DNA from: Acaryochloris sp. IP29b_bin.137
GTDB lineage: Bacteria > Cyanobacteriota > Cyanobacteriia > Thermosynechococcales > Thermosynechococcaceae
Direction of reading: 5' to 3'
Assembly: GCF_028285745.1 (NCBI RefSeq)
Contig: NZ_JANQOP010000232.1
Span: 1-64,000, forward strand
Length of the DNA: 64,000 bases
Positions 28,675-37,345 of this stretch are shown here, in pieces; the stretch's first letter is position 1, and the number at the start of each line of letters is the position of its first letter. Below the pieces are notes generated by a model, which was given only the letters and a program-made list of their open reading frames with translations, had not been told where the DNA came from and did not search any database. The position numbers were made by a program, and so were the translations under genes.

Positions 28675-30528
28675 ATGCAAAAAAATCAATTCGGCTCCAA
28701 CTTTACCTACACCGTAGGAGGCAGTCTCAAACAAGGTGACTCAAGCTATGTAATCCGTGCAGCAGACCAAGCATTTTATAAGGCTTTGAATAACGGTGAG
28801 TTTTGCTATGTTCTCAATTCTCGACAGATGGGCAAATCTAGTTTGCGAGTGCGAACGATGCAAAGACTGCAATCCGAAGGAATTAAGTGTGGGGTTGTGG
28901 ATATTACTTCGATTGGAAATCATGATGTCACAGCAGATATGTGGTACCTGGGGGTAGCCCGACGTCTAGTAAGGAGTTTTGGAATAAAGATTAATACTCG
29001 CCAGTGGTGGGAATCTCAAGTCGATTTATCACCGTTGCAAAGGTTTGGAGAGTTTTTTGAGTCGATTTTGCTGACCCACATTCCGGAAAAGTTGGTAATC
29101 TTTATTGATGAAATAGATAGCATTTTGCGTCTCGACTTCAAAGATGATTTTTTCGCATTAATTCGTAGTTTTTATGAACTGAGAGCTGAAAACCTATCTT
29201 TTGAACGGCTGACGTTTGCATTGTTAGGCGTTGCTACCCCTTCAGATTTAATTCAAGATAGAAACCGAACTCCTTTTAATATTGGAAAAGCGATTGAGTT
29301 AAAAGGTTTCCAGATAGAAGAAGCTACAGCATTAACCACTGGTTTGGCTAGAAAAGTTGACAGCCCTTATGCAGTTTTACAAAATATTTTAGCTTGGACT
29401 GGTGGACAGCCATTTTTAACCCAAAAGCTCTGTCGATTGGTTGCAGAGGCTGACTTCATTACATTGGGGAATGAAGCCCAAACAATTGAAAAGTTGGTCA
29501 GAACTCAAATTATTGAGAATTGGGAAATCCAGGACGAGCCGGAACATTTACGAACTATTCGAGATCGTATTCTTCGTGATGAAGAAAGTTCAGGACGACT
29601 TTTGGGATATTATCAGGATATCCTAAAAGAAGGAATGATTATTAGTTTTACTGATGACTATGCTCAACAACAGTTGCTTCTTTCTAATTTGATTATTCGC
29701 AATCATGGCTACTTAAAAGTTTGCAGCAAAATTTATGCAGAAGTCTTTAATCCTGAATGGATAGAGAATACTTTGGAGAAATTACGCCCCTATGCAGAGA
29801 GCATAAGAGCCTGGGAGAAATCTGAGCAGATGAATCATTCGTTCTTATTACAAGGAAAGGGGTTGAAAGAAGCCCAATTATGGGCTGCAGGAAAAAGTTT
29901 ACGCGACTTGGATTATGAATTTTTAGCAGCGAGCCAATTGGAAGAAAAACAAAAAATTGAGCAAGCTCTTGTATTCGAATTCAAGTCCAAGCAAATATTG
30001 GAGAAGGCTAATAAAATAGCCAAGCGACGTCTGCAGATTGGAATGCTTATTCTAGGAATAGCTTTATCTGCAGCACTTGGAGCAATTCAGCTAGCGAAAA
30101 GTAGTGTAGAAGCTAAATATAAAGCAGATGAGGTGACTAAGGAGGTTAAGAGAAAACTTGACCGATCAGCGAATCAACTGGCATTCTTGAACTCCCAAGT
30201 TGCCAACGCTATGAATAAGTTGAATAAGTCAAGAACAGCTTTAGAAAAGTCAAGGAATGATAAAAGAATGGCCAAACAAGAAGCTGATTTTGTTAAAGCC
30301 AATTTAAATAAAGCTATTTGGGATTCTAAACAATCAATCACCTCGCTTAAACAGAAACAATTGACCGAAAAAGAAAAAACTGCTCAAGCTCTAAAGCTTG
30401 CTAAAATAGCTAATTCCTCAAAAAAAATAGCCCTTATTCAATACAATAAAATCAAAAAAGAAGTTAAGAAAAAAATACCGAATTGCATAATACTGAAAAG
30501 AAATATTTTCTTACTAAGAACCATTTGA
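28675..30528 (+). CDS. AAA-like ATPase with membrane helix and coiled coil
   Basis: 617 residues, with the ribosome binding site AGAGGAGAG upstream. Residues 10-360 are an AAA_35-like ATPase: Walker A LNSRQMGKSS (48-56), Walker B LVIFIDEID (Asp145, Glu146), and RTPFNIGKAIELKGF, which parallels SPFNVGKNVELTDF in the previous protein. One membrane helix lies at about 453-472 (IGMLILGIALSAALGAIQLA), followed by a Lys-rich coiled coil to the end. The last 46 bases overlap the CHAT gene in the -1 frame. The region is strikingly AT-rich compared with its neighbours. In related proteins the coiled coil leads into a CHAT domain, so the stop at 30526-30528 may be bypassed by frameshifting. Confidence 0.85.
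   Translation: MQKNQFGSNFTYTVGGSLKQGDSSYVIRAADQAFYKALNNGEFCYVLNSRQMGKSSLRVRTMQRLQSEGIKCGVVDITSIGNHDVTADMWYLGVARRLVRSFGIKINTRQWWESQVDLSPLQRFGEFFESILLTHIPEKLVIFIDEIDSILRLDFKDDFFALIRSFYELRAENLSFERLTFALLGVATPSDLIQDRNRTPFNIGKAIELKGFQIEEATALTTGLARKVDSPYAVLQNILAWTGGQPFLTQKLCRLVAEADFITLGNEAQTIEKLVRTQIIENWEIQDEPEHLRTIRDRILRDEESSGRLLGYYQDILKEGMIISFTDDYAQQQLLLSNLIIRNHGYLKVCSKIYAEVFNPEWIENTLEKLRPYAESIRAWEKSEQMNHSFLLQGKGLKEAQLWAAGKSLRDLDYEFLAASQLEEKQKIEQALVFEFKSKQILEKANKIAKRRLQIGMLILGIALSAALGAIQLAKSSVEAKYKADEVTKEVKRKLDRSANQLAFLNSQVANAMNKLNKSRTALEKSRNDKRMAKQEADFVKANLNKAIWDSKQSITSLKQKQLTEKEKTAQALKLAKIANSSKKIALIQYNKIKKEVKKKIPNCIILKRNIFLLRTI
30469..30475 (+). other. A7 slippery run at the AAA/CHAT gene junction
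   Basis: Seven consecutive A follow AAG in the frame of the upstream gene (codons AAA AAA ATA). A -1 slip, or transcript with one extra A, moves ribosomes into the frame of the downstream CHAT gene and gives EVKKKNTELHNTEKKYF, which reads as a natural coiled-coil continuation. Confidence 0.5.
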
Positions 30529-31607
30529 GATTAACTCAAAAGGCACTGGTTGATAATGTAGGTGATACGCCTGAAAGAATTTATAGAACTACTGGCCAAA
30601 ATCCAGCAATTATATATATAAATTTTAATTCATATATAAGTGCTAATAATTCTGAAATAGACCAGAGAAGGTTAGGAATTTATCTAATTACATCCAAAGG
30701 GCAATGGCCAATCGAAACACCTCAAGATGCAACGGAAGAAAATGTGTTAAAAACTTTGGATGCTTACAAGGTGGAAATAGAAAAACCATATACTTTTATA
30801 GAGACTAGAGAAATAGGATATAAGCTATATAGCTGGTTAATATCACCAGTAGAAGAAGAGCTTAGAAAGCAAAACATTAACAATCTAGTATTTGTTATGG
30901 ATTCTGAATTGCGTCCTATGGCTCTATCTGCATTATATGATGGTGAAAAATACTTGATCGAGAAATACAGTATTGGTATTATGCCTGGGCTATCTCTCGT
31001 TAGCAATCGTCATGTAAACCTGAAGAATTCCACGGTATTGGCAGCAGGTATTTCTAAAGAAAAACCTCCTTATCCTCCACTTAAATATGTAAAGAATGAG
31101 CTTGAAAGCATTAGTCAAAGTTGGCCAGGAAAAGTTGATGTATTACTAGATCGTGAGTTTACTTTTAGTAATCTTAAGCAGCAAGGCCATCAAATTGTTC
31201 ATTTCGTTACGCGAACAGAATTTAGTCGTGTTAAACCAGAGCTTTCAACAATCAATAGCTGGGATAAGGAGTTGACTGTTGATGATTTTAGTAAGCTAGG
31301 GTGGTTCGATTCAAGAGTTAATTTACTTGTTCTTAGTGGAGGTTCAACAACTGTTGGGAATGCAAAGTATAAGTTTGGATTTGCTGGATTTGCTATTCAA
31401 TCAGGGGTAAATTCAGTACTTTCAAGCTTGTGGGATCTTGACGATCAATCTACTGCTACATTAATAGGAGAATTCTACAATCAACTCAAAGTAGCTCCAA
31501 CTAAATCTGAGGCACTTCGGCGAGCACAGGTGTCTATGATCAAGAATCCAGATTTTCGGCATCCGGCTCATTGGGCTAGTTATACAATTATAGGTAATCC
31601 TTGGTAA
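30483..31607 (+). CDS. CHAT-fold protein lacking catalytic His and Cys
   Basis: 374 residues from a TTG at 30483; no good ribosome binding site. After a short helical lead, LVDNVGDTPERIYRTTGQNPAIIYINF begins a CHAT domain that ends HPAHWASYTIIGNPW, the usual C-terminus. The catalytic histidine motif (normally HFATHGxF) reads HFVTRTEF, with Arg at 31212-31214. The cysteine motif (normally LSAC) reads LSGG, with Gly at 31341-31343. It is therefore probably a pseudoprotease acting as a scaffold or sensor. It is likely the C-terminal part of the upstream ATPase made by -1 frameshifting, or a split gene. Confidence 0.75.
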   Translation: MHNTEKKYFLTKNHLRLTQKALVDNVGDTPERIYRTTGQNPAIIYINFNSYISANNSEIDQRRLGIYLITSKGQWPIETPQDATEENVLKTLDAYKVEIEKPYTFIETREIGYKLYSWLISPVEEELRKQNINNLVFVMDSELRPMALSALYDGEKYLIEKYSIGIMPGLSLVSNRHVNLKNSTVLAAGISKEKPPYPPLKYVKNELESISQSWPGKVDVLLDREFTFSNLKQQGHQIVHFVTRTEFSRVKPELSTINSWDKELTVDDFSKLGWFDSRVNLLVLSGGSTTVGNAKYKFGFAGFAIQSGVNSVLSSLWDLDDQSTATLIGEFYNQLKVAPTKSEALRRAQVSMIKNPDFRHPAHWASYTIIGNPW

Positions 31608-31756
31608 TAAAAATATTAAAAATTTTTGTTTGGCTAACACTTCTCTTGATTGTTAATATTTGTTCTGTTTTTTGTAAGCTTACTCATAGCCTTTTGCCAA
31701 TTTACTAAGGCAATATGTTGAGCAATTAATTGAATTTTTATAAGTTATTTCTTGAC

Positions 31757-32629
31757 TTACTCTCTATGTTTCATCCTTAAGAGACTATCCATAAGCTTTT
31801 TCCGTATTGTCTCAAAATGTGCATGATACCGTCGCCCATGGCCAGGTAAAATCCATTCAAAGTCATAATCTAAAAGTTTTTGCATCGATTGAATTTGCTC
31901 TTCCCAAGAATGCCAGCAGTAGCGCCGGAACCCAACCAAACGATTTGCCCCTGCAGACCAAGCCAAATGGTCCCCCGTAAACAAGAAATTCTTGTGCAGA
32001 AGCACTGTATGGCCTTTGCTATGGCCTGGTACGGGAATAATGAGCAGATCTGAGGCCAAAGGATAGGGCTCAGTCCCTTCAATCTGTAATTCCACGTCTT
32101 GGGTTCCTGTAGAAATATCATCCTGGTGCAAGATCCGTGTACAGTCAAAATGCGATTGGAACTGGGCATGATCCGCCACATCATCTCGATGGGTGAGATA
32201 CATATACTTGACACCCCCCATTGCTTCTAGCTGTTTGACCAAGGGTGGGGTGAATCGGGGTGAATCCACCAGAACATTGCCCTCATCTCGTTGAATGAAA
32301 TAGCTGGTGGCTCCAAAGGATTTTTCAGAATGGTAGCCACAGTGATAGACATTCTCAGCAATTAGAATGGGTAGGCTCTGTTGGACCTGTCGAATATCCG
32401 TGGGCTTGTCTACGGTACCAATCGAAGCCGTCGGGCAAGCGAGTAACGCCTGGAGGGCATGTAGCCGTTCCTTGTCTTCTGTGGGCTGAGCAAACACTGC
32501 AGACTGATTGCCATCCCGATGAAAAATTTCCGGGGCCATCCATCGACAGGTATCACAGTCAATGCAGGTGCTATCTACGTACACATCACCCGTAACGTTT
32601 TGCGATCGCCTTTTCTGTATCTGAGCCAT
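31757..32629 (-). CDS. Ferredoxin-metallo-beta-lactamase fusion
   Basis: About 290 residues from the ATG at 32629; the open frame beyond it is antisense to the next gene and was ignored. The N-terminus has a ferredoxin-type cluster pattern (CIDCDTCRWMAPEIF, later LLACPTASIG). The rest is an MBL-fold hydrolase: THRDDVADH, PVPGHSKGHTV, LFTGDHLAW and LPGHGRRYH, giving most of the metal ligands. It is divergent from the DUF39 gene with about 100 bases between starts. A role in sulfur or persulfide handling with DUF39 is inferred. Confidence 0.8.
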   Translation of the reverse strand: MAQIQKRRSQNVTGDVYVDSTCIDCDTCRWMAPEIFHRDGNQSAVFAQPTEDKERLHALQALLACPTASIGTVDKPTDIRQVQQSLPILIAENVYHCGYHSEKSFGATSYFIQRDEGNVLVDSPRFTPPLVKQLEAMGGVKYMYLTHRDDVADHAQFQSHFDCTRILHQDDISTGTQDVELQIEGTEPYPLASDLLIIPVPGHSKGHTVLLHKNFLFTGDHLAWSAGANRLVGFRRYCWHSWEEQIQSMQKLLDYDFEWILPGHGRRYHAHFETIRKKLMDSLLRMKHRE

Positions 32630-32732
32630 CGTTGAAACCTCTTGAAACGCAGCCTGTCTCCAGCCTAGCGTGAGCCTCAAGTCTTTAGCCGCAGTGATAG
32701 GCTGTAACCGTCCGCGACTTCCCCTCACTCCT

Positions 32733-33932
32733 ATGCGCACGATTGCCGAGATTAACGACAAAATCGAAGCGGGCAAAGCCGTGGTTTGGACGGTGGAGGA
32801 GCTAAAAGCCAAAGTAGCTGATATGGGTATTGCCCAAGCTGCGAAAACGGTTGATGTGATTACCACGGGCACCTTTGAACCGATGGAATCCTCAGGGGCC
32901 ATTCTCAACCTGGGGCATACGGATCCACCGATCAAAATTCGTCAATGTTGGCTAGACGGTGTGGCCGCCTACTCAGGATTTGGGGCCGTTGACCTTTACC
33001 TAGGCGCATCCCAAGCCCCCGATCGCAAGCAGCCGACCGAACTAACCGAAGGAGAAGAGGTGCAATTCCAAGGGGGTGGTCATGTGATTGAGGATTTGAT
33101 CGCAGGCAAAGCGGTTCATCTACGGGCACTGGGACAAATGACCGATTGCTATCCCCGGGCCACGTTAGACACCATGATCACCAAAGAGACCATCAATCAG
33201 TTTTATCTGTTTAATCCTCGCAATCTCTACCAAAACTTTATTGTGGGCGTCAATGGCGGCGATCATCTTCTTTATACCTATTTAGGGCCTTTACAACCGC
33301 GACTGGGGAATGCCATCTACTCCAATCCGGGGGCCTTATCGCCCCTGCTCAATGACCCCAACCTCCGGCTAATCGGTGTCGGCACTCGGATTTTCCTGGG
33401 CGGGGGGGTGGGTTATGTCACCTGGGAAGGTACCCAGCATTTTCCACTCCAAAAGCGATTGCCCAACGATACACCCATTGGCCCAGCAGCGACCCTAGCC
33501 TTAGTTGGAGATGCCAAACAAATGGAGTCTAGATGGGTACGGGGCTGCTATTTCAAGCAGTATGGCCCATCTTTGATGTTAGGGGTCGGCATTCCTTTAC
33601 CTGTGATTGATGAAGAAGTGGTTCGCCGTTGCGCGGTCACAGACGAGGACTTAGTGGCTCCCATTATTGATTTTTCGATTCCCCGTCGGGTTCGCCCCAC
33701 CTTTGGCTTAGTCAGCTATGCTCAGCTTAAGTCGGGGAAAATTCAAGTGGAACAGACCAAGGTTCGCTCTGCGCCCTTAGCCAGTATGGCTCTCTCTCGA
33801 CAGGTGGCATTGGAATTAAAGCAGTGGATAGAGTTGGGGACATTTAAGTTGACGGAACCGGTGGCGGCGATTGCGTGCGATCGCACCTTCCTTCCCCAGG
33901 ACGCTTGGGGATCACAGATCAGCCTCGATTGA
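32733..33932 (+). CDS. DUF39 homocysteine biosynthesis protein
   Basis: About 399 residues from the ATG at 32733. MRTIAEINDKIEAGKAVVWTVEELKAKV, VDVITTGTFEPMESSGAILNLGHTDPPIKI and GGGVGYVTWEGTQH match the DUF39/COG1900 family. In methanogens this family converts aspartate semialdehyde to homocysteine with sulfide, helped by a ferredoxin-type partner protein. Here the divergent neighbour carries a ferredoxin domain, which fits that partnership. No C-terminal CBS domains are present. Confidence 0.85.
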   Translation: MRTIAEINDKIEAGKAVVWTVEELKAKVADMGIAQAAKTVDVITTGTFEPMESSGAILNLGHTDPPIKIRQCWLDGVAAYSGFGAVDLYLGASQAPDRKQPTELTEGEEVQFQGGGHVIEDLIAGKAVHLRALGQMTDCYPRATLDTMITKETINQFYLFNPRNLYQNFIVGVNGGDHLLYTYLGPLQPRLGNAIYSNPGALSPLLNDPNLRLIGVGTRIFLGGGVGYVTWEGTQHFPLQKRLPNDTPIGPAATLALVGDAKQMESRWVRGCYFKQYGPSLMLGVGIPLPVIDEEVVRRCAVTDEDLVAPIIDFSIPRRVRPTFGLVSYAQLKSGKIQVEQTKVRSAPLASMALSRQVALELKQWIELGTFKLTEPVAAIACDRTFLPQDAWGSQISLD

Positions 33933-34001
33933 AGGTCCCTGGTCTGGGCAACACATTTGTTGACAGCGCTTACCTCCAATAGGCTCAACCTGTGCAATCG
34001 T

Positions 34002-34670
34002 TTATACGTCAGCCCATTGCCTTAATAAGTTGGTGTAGCTTTTCGTAATCCAGTTGAATTCTCGGGTCTTTCCATCTTTATTAAAAATAGACCGTCGCGC
34101 TTGATCCAGTTCGAACAGGATCTCTCGTTTTGCAGGATCACGCACTAGACTATGAACCCAGGCAACGGCTACCAGCCGAACCCCTTGGGTGACGGGCTTA
34201 ATCCGGTGCAGTGTAGATGAAGGATAGGTAATGACTGAACCAGCATCTAATTTGATTAATCGATTCTGACTAATTTCTTCGATCACGAGTTCACCCCCTT
34301 CGTAATCTGAAGGTGAGTTTAAGAACAGGGTTAAGGAAACATCGGAACGGAGAGAATTACCACTCATCAAGGCGTTATCCACATGCGCACCGTAGGACAT
34401 ACCAGCCTCGTAACGGCTAATGAGGATAGAGTGAATGGCCTTGGGCTTAACGGCAGACTGAAAAGTCAAGTTACCTTTAAGCGCTGCCTTGATCTGCGCT
34501 TTGATGTCTTGTGCGTAACTAGCTTGAGTGCTGAGCTGCGTGTTTTGCTTAACTCGCTTAGCCGCCCAACCAGCCGTTTTCTTCCCGTCTATAAAGTCTT
34601 CCGGTTTTAGGGCCTTGGTAATTGTGTCTACCTCTTCTGAAGAAAGCAGGTTGGGAATTGATAGAAGCAT
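34002..34670 (-). CDS. PiuC/PKHD-type Fe(II) 2-oxoglutarate dioxygenase
   Basis: 222 residues, the usual length for YbiX/PiuC. Iron ligands are HVD (His96, Asp98) in YGAHVDNALM and His155 in STLHRIKPV; Arg165 should bind 2-oxoglutarate. FLNSPSDYEGGELVI is typical of the family. Linked to iron uptake in proteobacteria; no TonB receptor gene is adjacent here. A HIP1 site lies just upstream (about 34713). Confidence 0.9.
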   Translation of the reverse strand: MLLSIPNLLSSEEVDTITKALKPEDFIDGKKTAGWAAKRVKQNTQLSTQASYAQDIKAQIKAALKGNLTFQSAVKPKAIHSILISRYEAGMSYGAHVDNALMSGNSLRSDVSLTLFLNSPSDYEGGELVIEEISQNRLIKLDAGSVITYPSSTLHRIKPVTQGVRLVAVAWVHSLVRDPAKREILFELDQARRSIFNKDGKTREFNWITKSYTNLLRQWADV

Positions 34671-35230
34671 TCACGCACTCAAAAAACACTGACTGTCTCA
34701 ACTCTATGATTGAGCGATCGCCTTAACGCCACAACATTCACTTCAGAGTTTACAGGCAGTTGATCTGAACTCTTGTTGAGTTGTTGAAAATTATATACAG
34801 AAATCTGAAGCAAATAAAAATGAGTCTCAATAGTTGAGTTGGCCCTGATTATAATCCTCGAAGTCTTCTACCTGATTGGGTTTTAGAAGTGGTCGCGGCA
34901 TAACTTGTCTATGGTGATGACCATACTTTTCTTATTCCAATAGGAATCAGTAATATTTTTTTCTTGATGAGATTATTATTATTTATATTTTTGGCTAAAT
35001 TTTAGTTAAGTGGGAACCTTTAATTCCAATAAACCCTTACCTGAAAGGAGTTATAGGTATTCCGATATATTTCTGACTGTTCTTTTATTGAGAATGACTT
35101 TCTTTAAAAGTTTTCTGTTTATTCACATCTGAGTGATATTCTCGATAAGGCTAAATAGCTTATGCAGTGTCATTGGCAATTAAGCACAATCCATTAGCCA
35201 TTGAGTACAAAATTTGGAGTGTTACAACTT
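34671..35230. other. Long AT-rich upstream region of the RTX gene
   Basis: About 560 bases with no gene. It becomes strongly AT-rich at 34930-35110 (TTATTATTATTTATATTTT near 34971), where the promoter of the RTX gene is expected. No clear hairpin. Confidence 0.5.
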
Positions 35231-37234
35231 ATGTCTGCCCCAACCCCTGCTGAAATCGCTGCTGAACGCTTTGAAGAACTGGTTGCTGGACTAGATCTTG
35301 AGAACGCGATTGTAGGTACTGCTGATGACGATAGACTTCCAGGTTTGTCAAATGATGACATCATCGTTGGTTTGGGTAGAAATGATTTGATAGTTGGCCG
35401 CAAAGGTAATGACATCCTGATTGGGGATAATGCACCTGAAGGTGGCGAAGGCTCTGAAGGCGGAGAAGGTTCCGAGGGCGGCGAAGGCTCCGAGGGCGGC
35501 GAAGGCTCCGAGGGCGGCGAAGGCTCTGAAGGCGGTAATGACACTATCTCCGGTGGCGATGGAGATGACACCATTTTGGGTGGCGATGGAGATGACAAAC
35601 TGAAAGGCGGTTCTGGTGATGATTTCATCATTGGAGGCAATGGAGTCGATCACATCTACGGTGGTGCTGGAGATGACCTCATCGTGGGCGGCATCCCTGG
35701 CGAAAGCAGCTCCGCTGGTGAAAGTGGCGAAGGCTCTGAAGGCGGTGAGGGTGCCGAAGGGGGAGAAGGCTCTGAAGGGGGAGAAGCTGGTTTCGATGAC
35801 ATCATCAATGCTGGAGCAGGTAACGACGTCATTGATGCGGGTGAAGGTGCCAATAAAGTTTATGGCGGCACTGGTAATGACATTATTGATGCCGGTCACC
35901 AAGGTGATCTCGTTTACGGAGGTCTAGGTGATGACTACATTGATGGTGGTGAAGGCAGTGAAGACGGTGCTGACACCATTTCGGGCGGTCGAGGCAACGA
36001 CACCGTTTTTGGTGGCCAAGATGATGATGTTATTCGTGGCGGCCATGGTAATGACGTTCTGACGGGTGGTGAAGCTGGTGATGGCTCCGAAGGTGGAGAA
36101 GGCTCTGAAGGCGGAGAAGGCTCTGAAGGTGGAGAAGGTTCCGAGGGTGGAGAAAGCTCCGAAGACGGAGAAGGTTCCGAGGGTGGAGAAGGCTCTGAAG
36201 GCGGAGAAGGCTCTGAAGGGGGAGAAGGTTCCGAGGGTGGAGAAGGCTCTGAAGGCGGAGAAGGCTCTGAAGGTGGAGAAGGTTCCGAAGGTTCCGAAGG
36301 TGGAGAAGGCTCTGCTGATGGCAACGACTACATCGACGGTGGTGCTGGCAATGACACTATCTCCGGTGGAGAGGGTGATGACACCTTGAAAGGCGGCTCT
36401 GGTGATGATTCCATCGTTGGAGGCAACGGGACCGATTACATCTACGGTGGTGCTGGAAATGACACCATTGTGGGCGGCATCCCTGGCGAAAGCAGCTCCG
36501 CTGGTGAAAGTGGCGAAGGCGACGAAGGCGGTGAGGGCTCCGAAGGGGGCGAAGGCTCTGAAGGGGGTGAAGTTGGCTTTGCTGACATCATTGATGCTGG
36601 GGCTGGCAACGACGTCATTGATGCGGGTGAAGGCGCCAATCAAATCTATGGCGGTACTGGCCATGACATTATTGATGCGGGTCATCAAGGCGACTTAGTC
36701 TTCGGTGGTGCTGGAAATGACACGATCAATGGTGGTGAAGGCAGTGAGGATGGTGCCGATACCATCTATGGTCAACGGGGTAACGATGAGATTGCGGGTG
36801 GTATTGGAGACGACTATCTGAATGGGGGGCGCGGCCATGATATCCTCACGGGCCAAGCAGGTAATGATGTGCTGGTTGGCGGTCATGGACCTGATTCTTT
36901 TGTCTTTGATTCAGGTGAATCCTTTGCCATAGAAGACTTAGGAACTGACACCATCCTTGATTTCTCTACCCAAGACACCCTTGTTTTGAGTCTTAGCACA
37001 TTCACTGCGCTAAACAGCTCAGCAGGCACAGGTTTCAGTGTTGATACTGAGTTTGAGGTGGTTGGCAGTGATAGCGATGCAGCCTCCAGTACTGCCATCA
37101 TCGTTTACAGTTCTCAGTCTGGGAGCTTGTTCTATAACGAAAACGGTAGTTTGGATGGTCTAGGTGCCGGGGCTACATTTGCCATTCTCAATGGTGCTCC
37201 ATCTCTGTCAGCAAACAACTTTGAACTGATTTAG
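35231..37234 (+). CDS. RTX-type calcium-binding secreted protein with GEGSEG linkers
   Basis: About 667 residues from the ATG at 35231 (the frame opens at 35201 from a weaker start). It has many hemolysin-type nonapeptides (GGxGNDxI; for example [22 protein letters not shown]) that fold as calcium beta-rolls. These are separated by acidic Gly/Glu/Ser linkers of GEGSEG repeats. Two copies of a 262-codon unit are visible. The C-terminal part ([31 protein letters not shown]) is the common end of RTX proteins secreted by type I systems without a cleaved signal. No protease or lipase domain is present, so a surface or adhesive role is likely. No type I secretion gene is in the window. Confidence 0.85.
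   Translation: MSAPTPAEIAAERFEELVAGLDLENAIVGTADDDRLPGLSNDDIIVGLGRNDLIVGRKGNDILIGDNAPEGGEGSEGGEGSEGGEGSEGGEGSEGGEGSEGGNDTISGGDGDDTILGGDGDDKLKGGSGDDFIIGGNGVDHIYGGAGDDLIVGGIPGESSSAGESGEGSEGGEGAEGGEGSEGGEAGFDDIINAGAGNDVIDAGEGANKVYGGTGNDIIDAGHQGDLVYGGLGDDYIDGGEGSEDGADTISGGRGNDTVFGGQDDDVIRGGHGNDVLTGGEAGDGSEGGEGSEGGEGSEGGEGSEGGESSEDGEGSEGGEGSEGGEGSEGGEGSEGGEGSEGGEGSEGGEGSEGSEGGEGSADGNDYIDGGAGNDTISGGEGDDTLKGGSGDDSIVGGNGTDYIYGGAGNDTIVGGIPGESSSAGESGEGDEGGEGSEGGEGSEGGEVGFADIIDAGAGNDVIDAGEGANQIYGGTGHDIIDAGHQGDLVFGGAGNDTINGGEGSEDGADTIYGQRGNDEIAGGIGDDYLNGGRGHDILTGQAGNDVLVGGHGPDSFVFDSGESFAIEDLGTDTILDFSTQDTLVLSLSTFTALNSSAGTGFSVDTEFEVVGSDSDAASSTAIIVYSSQSGSLFYNENGSLDGLGAGATFAILNGAPSLSANNFELI
35438..35535 (+). 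repeat. 18-bp GEGSEG coding repeats, tract 1
   Basis: About five in-frame copies of an 18-base unit encoding GSEGGE, with synonymous drift (GGCTCTGAAGGCGGAGAA / GGCTCCGAGGGCGGCGAA). Part of the RTX gene. Confidence 0.9.
35534..36785 (+). repeat. 786-bp-spaced direct duplication inside the RTX gene
   Basis: The block starting GNDTISGG at 35534 recurs starting GNDYIDGG at 36320. Shared landmarks such as [17 protein letters not shown] (about 35685 and 36471), [16 protein letters not shown] and [11 protein letters not shown] are all offset by 786 bases. Nucleotide identity is high. Confidence 0.85.
36083..36313 (+). repeat. 18-bp GEGSEG coding repeats, tract 2
   Basis: About thirteen in-frame copies of the same GSEGGE unit, with rare variants (SSEDGE). 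It sits between the two duplicated RTX blocks and is a likely site of length variation by slippage or recombination. Confidence 0.9.
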
Positions 37235-37276
37235 GTAGCTTATAGCCCATCGGTTAACAGCCGCTGACTCAGTTTC

Positions 37277-37310
37277 TTCAGCGTCTTACCTCCTCAGGAA
37301 GGGCGCTGAA
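37277..37310 (+). terminator. Possible hairpin after RTX gene
   Basis: TTCAGCG (37277-37283) pairs with CGCTGAA (37304-37310), 43 bases after the RTX stop. No T tract follows, so it may reduce rather than end transcription into the membrane-protein genes. Confidence 0.35.
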
Positions 37311-37345
37311 ATGTACAAAAACTCGTTGAAAGACTCCTTAATGTG

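Noticed and set aside
32630-32935. N-terminal extension of the ferredoxin-MBL protein
   Set aside because: The extra 102 residues are antisense to the DUF39 gene, and the ferredoxin domain begins right after the ATG at 32629.
36083-36313. Regular 18-bp repeats that could suggest a CRISPR array
   Set aside because: The repeats are contiguous, in frame and have no spacers; they encode GSEGGE in the RTX protein.
35348-36698. Several long ORFs in other frames across the RTX gene
   Set aside because: They are shadows produced by the repetitive, stop-poor coding sequence; their translations are low-complexity and have no start signals.
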